DNA of 13,984 bases, taken from the NCBI GenBank assembly GCA_964569315.1, contig CAZMUZ010000100.1, positions 1 through 13,984 on the forward strand. Reading direction: 5' to 3'. Of the stretch, positions 11,954 to 13,984 are shown one piece after another. Below the pieces are notes generated by a model. The model did not search any database, was not told the DNA's origin, and was given only the letters and a program-made list of their open reading frames with translations. Position 1 is the first letter of the stretch. Every line of letters begins with the position of its first letter. The position numbers were made by a program, and so were the translations under genes. This DNA comes from CADEFF01 sp964569315 (lineage in GTDB: Bacteria > Pseudomonadota > Alphaproteobacteria > Dongiales > Dongiaceae).

Positions 11954-12793
11954 ATGGCGAAGATCGTCTGGATAGCCTCATACCCCCGGTCCGGGAATAC
12001 CTGGATGCGGTTCCTGCTCGCCAACCTGCTCTACGGGCCGCTCAAGAGCTCGGCCGAGCTCGACAAGAAGATTCCCGCCATCCATCGCGGCATCAACGGC
12101 AAGCATCTCTTCGGCGGCCAGAAGCTGCTGGTGAAGACGCACTGGAGCTACAACCCGACGCTGCCGCTGCGCGAGGACACGATCGGCGCCATCTACATCC
12201 TGCGGCATCCGATCGACGTTCTCGCCTCGAACCTGCAGTATTACCTCGTCCGCTCGCCGGCCTTCGAGGCGCTCGGCACCGAGGATGCCCGTCGCGAAGC
12301 GATGCGGCGCTGGATCGACGAATATATCGAGCGGGGCGGAAGCAACCGCGCCTTCGAGTTCGATTTCGGCGGCTGGAACGAGAACGTCGCGAGCTGGACC
12401 GGCGACCCGCTGCCCTATCCGCGGCTGGTGCTGAAATACGAGGATCTGAAGGCGGCGCCCACGGAGCGGATGTTCGACGTCGCCCGCTTCCTCGGGATCA
12501 ACGCCACCGAGACGCGGATCGCCGACGCGGTGGCGCGGTCGAGCTTCAAGGCGATGCGCGCGCTCGAAGAGGAGGAGATCGCGCGACGCGAGCGCGGCAT
12601 CTTCTTCAACGACACGGTCGAAGCGAGCGTCCAGCTCGGCGGGCGGTTCGTGCGGCGCGGCGAGGTGGGCGGCCAGGAGACGCTGCTCACGCCGGCGCAA
12701 CGCGCGGCCGCGAATGCGCGCTTCGGCGCCGTGATGGCGCGCTTCGGATACGCCGAAAAATCCGATCAGGCGGTGCCGGCCACCGGCCGGTAG
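11954..12793 (+). CDS. PAPS-dependent sulfotransferase (paralogue 1)
   Basis: 279 residues, the common length of a single-domain sulfotransferase (Sulfotransfer_1-like). The 5'-phosphosulfate loop SYPRSGNTW is at 9-17, the likely catalytic base H63 is in VKTHWSYN, and the 3'-phosphate motif ILRHPIDVLAS is at 82-92, all at family spacing. ENVASWTG, YEDLKAAP and RFLGINATETR mark the middle; RRGEVGG near the C-terminus corresponds to the RxGxxGxW cofactor clamp, with the Trp replaced. It should transfer sulfate from PAPS to a hydroxyl of a glycan, lipid or small molecule in the cytoplasm. The start at 11954 is preferred because the P-loop must lie close to the N-terminus; the frame open to 11837 adds a basic low-complexity tail. 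It is divergent from the TPR fusion gene (180 bp gap) and its 3' end overlaps the next sulfotransferase gene. Confidence 0.9.
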   Translation: MAKIVWIASYPRSGNTWMRFLLANLLYGPLKSSAELDKKIPAIHRGINGKHLFGGQKLLVKTHWSYNPTLPLREDTIGAIYILRHPIDVLASNLQYYLVRSPAFEALGTEDARREAMRRWIDEYIERGGSNRAFEFDFGGWNENVASWTGDPLPYPRLVLKYEDLKAAPTERMFDVARFLGINATETRIADAVARSSFKAMRALEEEEIARRERGIFFNDTVEASVQLGGRFVRRGEVGGQETLLTPAQRAAANARFGAVMARFGYAEKSDQAVPATGR

Positions 12794-13629
12794 TCCGCCG
12801 GCAGCGGGAGATAGCCGAAGCGCCGCATCTGCGCCTCGTGCGCGGTCGCGATCGCCTCGACCTGCGCCGGCGAGAGCAGGGTGCGCCATTGCCCGGCCCG
12901 GCCCGCGCGGAAGAAGCGCCGGCTCGCCTCGCTGCGCTCGATGAAGCCCTTTTCGTCCTCCTGCTGCCGGAGCTTCTCGAACGAGCTTTGCTCGACGGCG
13001 CGGCGCAGCCGCTCCTCGCCCGGATTGAGGCCGAGGAAGCGCGTGACGGCGCCGAAGCACTGCAGCGGACGGTCGAGCATGTCCTCGTAGCGCATCACAT
13101 GGAGCGCCGGGTTCGGCCGGCCGGTCCAGCTCTCGACATTCTCCGACCAGGACCCCAGCACCTCCTGCACATGCTTGTCGGTCATGCCGGTGGCGAGGCC
13201 CGGACGCCCCATCATCTCGATCGCTTCGTCGAGGCTGCGCCCGTAATGGTCGGCGAAGGAGATCGCCACATCGAGCGGGTTGCGGATCACATAGATCGCG
13301 CCGGCGCTGTATTCCATCGTGACCGTCGGCACGCCCTGCGATTCCACGAGCGCGTTGTGCGTCTTCGCGAACACATTGTCCGGAAAGATCTGCGTGAGGC
13401 GGCGATGCACCTTCGGTCGGAGCCGCGCGATCTCGGCGAGGCCCATCTCCTGCACCGGCCCGCCCGCGGCTTCGGTGTACCAGCCGAGCGCGGATTCCGA
13501 GGTGCAGAAATCGGCCAGCCGGTTGATGTCGTAGGCTTCGCCCGGCTTGCGGAAAAGATTGTGCAGGAAAGCGCGCAGCCAGGTGTTGCCCGATTTGGGA
13601 TAGGAGGCGAGCCAGATGACCTTGCCCAT
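12766..13629 (-). CDS. PAPS-dependent sulfotransferase (paralogue 2)
   Basis: 287 residues. SYPKSGNTW (9-17) is the 5'-phosphosulfate loop, AKTHNAL contains H91 as probable catalytic base, YVIRNPLDVAIS (113-124) is the 3'-phosphate motif, and FRAGRAGQW near the C-terminus is the complete RxGxxGxW clamp. It is clearly homologous to the neighbour at 11954-12793: SWSENVESWTG, RYEDMLDRP, RFLGLN, AVEQSSFEKLR and TLLSPAQ all have counterparts there. A ribosome-binding site GGAAGGA sits just upstream of the ATG at 13629. The two genes are tail to tail and share 28 bp at 12766-12793, where the DNA also forms a 6-bp hairpin (CCGGCC 12776-12781, GGCCGG 12785-12790). Expected to be a cytoplasmic enzyme acting on a different acceptor from its paralogue. 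Confidence 0.9.
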   Translation of the reverse strand: MGKVIWLASYPKSGNTWLRAFLHNLFRKPGEAYDINRLADFCTSESALGWYTEAAGGPVQEMGLAEIARLRPKVHRRLTQIFPDNVFAKTHNALVESQGVPTVTMEYSAGAIYVIRNPLDVAISFADHYGRSLDEAIEMMGRPGLATGMTDKHVQEVLGSWSENVESWTGRPNPALHVMRYEDMLDRPLQCFGAVTRFLGLNPGEERLRRAVEQSSFEKLRQQEDEKGFIERSEASRRFFRAGRAGQWRTLLSPAQVEAIATAHEAQMRRFGYLPLPADYRPVAGTA

Positions 13630-13806
13630 CGAATTCCTTCCTGCGAGCGGCTGAGCGCGACAAATTCCACGGCCGCCGCTGCGGTTTTCCGCCCGGGGCG
13701 GCCTTAGATAATCCATCCGCTTCCGGGACGCAAAGCGGCCGCGGCGGCAGGCGATTCGCCGCAGGGCGGAAGGGTGCCCGCTATGGCGTTGCGCAAGGCC
13801 TCAGCC

Positions 13807-13837
13807 TTGACCTGAGGGAAACCCTCTGGTTTAAGCT
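13807..13837 (+). promoter_or_regulatory. MerR-family-type promoter/operator
   Basis: TTGACC (13807-13812) and TAAGCT (13832-13837) are separated by 19 bp. The spacer is filled by a dyad: ACCTGAGGG (13810-13818), AAA, CCCTCTGGT (13822-13830), 8 of 9 bp complementary. An over-long 19-bp spacer with a centred dyad starting at the ACC of the -35 box is the established layout of promoters activated by MerR-family regulators (CueR, HmrR, ZntR, SoxR). A plain sigma70 reading with 17 bp spacing (TTTAAG at 13830-13835) is also possible. It drives the gene starting at 13877. Confidence 0.55.
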
Positions 13838-13876
13838 TTGCGCCGGTCGCGACCCGTTTCCGTCGAAGGGGATTTC

Positions 13877-13984
13877 ATGGCCCGTCAAGCCTCCAAGGCC
13901 TTGCGTCAGGCGTCGCGCCCGCGTCGCTGGGCAATGCTGGCGCTGGCTCTGCTCGTCGGCTTCACGTTCACGGCCTGCTCCTTT
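13877..13984 (+). CDS. Predicted lipoprotein, N-terminal fragment (3' end outside window)
   Basis: 36 codons are visible. A basic n-region (residues 1-17, five Arg and one Lys) leads to a hydrophobic core (about 18-31) and FTAC with Cys34, a lipobox-like site just before the window ends; lipidation at Cys34 would anchor the product to a membrane. A ribosome-binding site (GAAGGGG) lies six bases before the ATG. Its function cannot be told from so little sequence. It is preceded by a MerR-type promoter, which would fit an efflux or stress-response component. It is divergent from the second sulfotransferase gene, with a 247-bp gap in which I see only this promoter and short GC-rich palindromes. 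Confidence 0.65.
   Translation, partial: MARQASKALRQASRPRRWAMLALALLVGFTFTACSF

Noticed and set aside
11839..13707. Long open frames on both strands across the two sulfotransferases
   Set aside because: They are in other frames, Arg/Ala-rich, and contain no sulfotransferase motifs; they cross from one real gene into the next.

Overview
The window is GC-rich (long antisense reading frames lie opposite almost every gene) and looks like a chromosomal segment of a Gram-negative alphaproteobacterium, probably Rhodospirillales-like. The support is two outer-membrane porins ending in Phe, a GTP cyclohydrolase II with a degenerate RibB-like N-terminus, a DUF427 protein, and dispersed palindromic repeats of types I remember from alphaproteobacteria. 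The lineage is inferred from gene style only. No tRNA, rRNA, CRISPR array, insertion sequence or prophage gene was seen.

Layout. Positions 1-1210: the 3' end of an MFS-type transporter (+) converges on an orphan OmpR-type response regulator (-), which is translationally coupled to an upstream DUF427 gene. Positions 1211-2548: ribA (+), whose 5' region holds both a sigma70-like promoter and a very good intrinsic-terminator hairpin. Positions 2717-3715: an unrecognised Pro/Ala-rich protein with one ordered-looking core. Positions 3716-4010: a gene-free stretch packed with four hairpins, including a composite dispersed palindrome, lying between two copies of a 43-bp direct repeat that covers the 3' end of the next gene. 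Positions 4011-4700: a YggS-type PLP-binding protein (-). Positions 4701-4984: a dispersed two-hairpin repeat and a strong porin terminator.

Positions 4985-7683 hold two paralogous porins (-), each with its own terminator built from the same 11-bp stem and each with different dyad-symmetric candidate operator DNA upstream. The 5' region of the first porin (about 400 bp, no gene) carries two related dyads; that of the second carries a 16-bp perfect palindrome.

Positions 7765-13629 are the most distinctive part, a likely glycosylation and sulfation cluster. A 1018-residue protein combines eight TPRs, an OGT/SPINDLY-type glycosyltransferase (GT41) and a C-terminal sulfotransferase-like P-loop domain. 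It is followed 10 bp later by a probable beta-propeller protein. Transcribed divergently, and then convergently, are two paralogous PAPS-type sulfotransferases whose 3' ends overlap by 28 bp. Three sulfotransferase domains and one O-GlcNAc-transferase-like domain within 6 kb suggest modification of a protein or surface glycan; the substrate is unknown, and the porins next door are only one possibility.

The right edge holds the start of a predicted lipoprotein gene (+) preceded by a promoter with MerR-family architecture: TTGACC, a dyad filling a 19-bp spacer, and TAAGCT.
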